Shown piece after piece: positions 5,378 to 5,579 of a stretch of DNA of 5,579 nt. Positions within the stretch are counted from its first letter, which is position 1. Each line of letters begins with the position of its first letter. The notes beneath the pieces are model-generated. The model saw only the letters and a list, made by a program, of their open reading frames with translations, was not told the DNA's origin and did no database searches. The stretch covers positions 1-5,579 of the forward strand of contig JBOHVS010000313.1 of the NCBI GenBank assembly GCA_050735975.1, given 5' to 3'. The position numbers and the translations under genes were made by a program. The DNA is from DATMBL01 sp050735975 (GTDB taxonomy: Bacteria > Desulfobacterota > Binatia > UBA9968).

Positions 5378-5470
5378 ATGAAAAAAATCGAATACCGGTA
5401 CGGCAACGATCTCGATCTTGACCAGGTCATCGATCTCTACAACGGATCCACTCTCCGGAAACAACTTTAA
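5378..5470 (+). pseudogene. 5' stub of a GNAT-family acetyltransferase
   Basis: ATG 5378, with GGAG at 5368-5371, gives MKKIEYRYGNDLDLDQVIDL then YNGSTLRKQL and a stop. The first 25 or so residues look like the opening of a small GNAT N-acetyltransferase, in which the Ser-Thr-Leu is normally followed by a Gly-Glu-Arg-Arg-Pro type stretch and the acetyl-CoA-binding domain. Here the frame ends at once and the following DNA reads as another gene, so nearly all of the domain is deleted. The ATG at 5372 is an alternative in-frame start. Family assignment rests on a short stretch and is moderate. Confidence 0.5.
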
Positions 5471-5473
5471 ACC

Positions 5474-5579
5474 GTGACAAATCGATTCTATCCCGGCGGG
5501 GTCGATTATGAAGGCTCTATGGCGCGCGATTTCAACGCGGGCCGAAGTCTTCAGATCATGCCCGGGCTGTCTGGCGTTC
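5474..5579 (+). pseudogene. N-terminal part of a SAM-dependent methyltransferase-like gene, frameshifted and cut by the window end
   Basis: From GTG 5474 the frame reads VTNRFYPGGVDYEGSMARDF then NAGRSL, resembling the opening of a class I methyltransferase. It then continues unconvincingly as QIMPGLSGV to the window edge. Inserting one T near 5549-5552 gives RSLSDHARAVWR instead, which fits the expected helix before the SAM-binding motif. A one-base deletion therefore seems likely. No good Shine-Dalgarno precedes the GTG, and it sits 3 nt after the GNAT stub stop. The gene continues beyond the window, so its fate is unknown. Confidence 0.45.

Noticed and set aside
1..5579. CRISPR array, tRNA, rRNA, transposase or integrase
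   Set aside because: I found no regularly spaced short repeats, no cloverleaf-like segment and no recombinase motif on either strand by reading.

Overview
This 5.6 kb window looks like an accessory stretch of a GC-moderate to GC-rich soil-type bacterium. The style of the ATP-grasp protein, a rhomboid protease with a soluble N-terminal extension, and a decayed MNT/HEPN module would fit an Acidobacteriota (Solibacter/Bryobacter-like) genome. That placement is an inference from gene style and is weakly held. The Shine-Dalgarno sites are good (AAAGGAGG, AAGGAGG) and one sigma70-type extended -10 promoter is clear, so the DNA is bacterial.

Layout: (1) positions 1-131 hold the end of an unidentified upstream reading frame and copy 1 of a ~72-bp repeat. 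(2) 132-1502 on the minus strand is an intact His-linked FAD-dependent oxidase of the VAO/berberine-bridge family, ending one base from the repeat. (3) 1503-1853 holds its ribosome binding site, a 9-bp inverted repeat, and a start-less remnant of a small Cys-x-x-Cys protein on the minus strand. (4) 1854-2732 on the plus strand is a rhomboid intramembrane serine protease. (5) 2733-3245 has no convincing gene, only two very short gene-start-like reading frames. (6) 3246-3590 is a small exported protein of unknown function, followed by a strong intrinsic terminator. (7) 3803-4395 is a promoter, an intact MntA-type minimal nucleotidyltransferase antitoxin, and a HEPN (HepT-type) toxin gene broken by a one-base frameshift and lacking its 3' half. 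(8) 4392-5225 is an intact ATP-grasp ligase of the D-Ala-D-Ala ligase/RimK type. (9) 5213-5284 is copy 2 of the repeat. (10) 5285-5579 holds the 5' stubs of a GNAT acetyltransferase and a SAM-dependent methyltransferase, both damaged.

The genes do not form one pathway. The clearest overall signal is architectural: a 72-bp direct repeat (70 of 72 identical) brackets about 5.08 kb of unrelated cargo, and several genes in and beside it are decayed (HEPN, the zinc-knuckle remnant, GNAT, methyltransferase). This suggests a recombination-prone accessory locus. I found no transposase, integrase, CRISPR array, tRNA or rRNA. No convincing new defence or biosynthetic system is visible. The most notable items are the repeat-bracketed segment and the MntA antitoxin left without a functional toxin.
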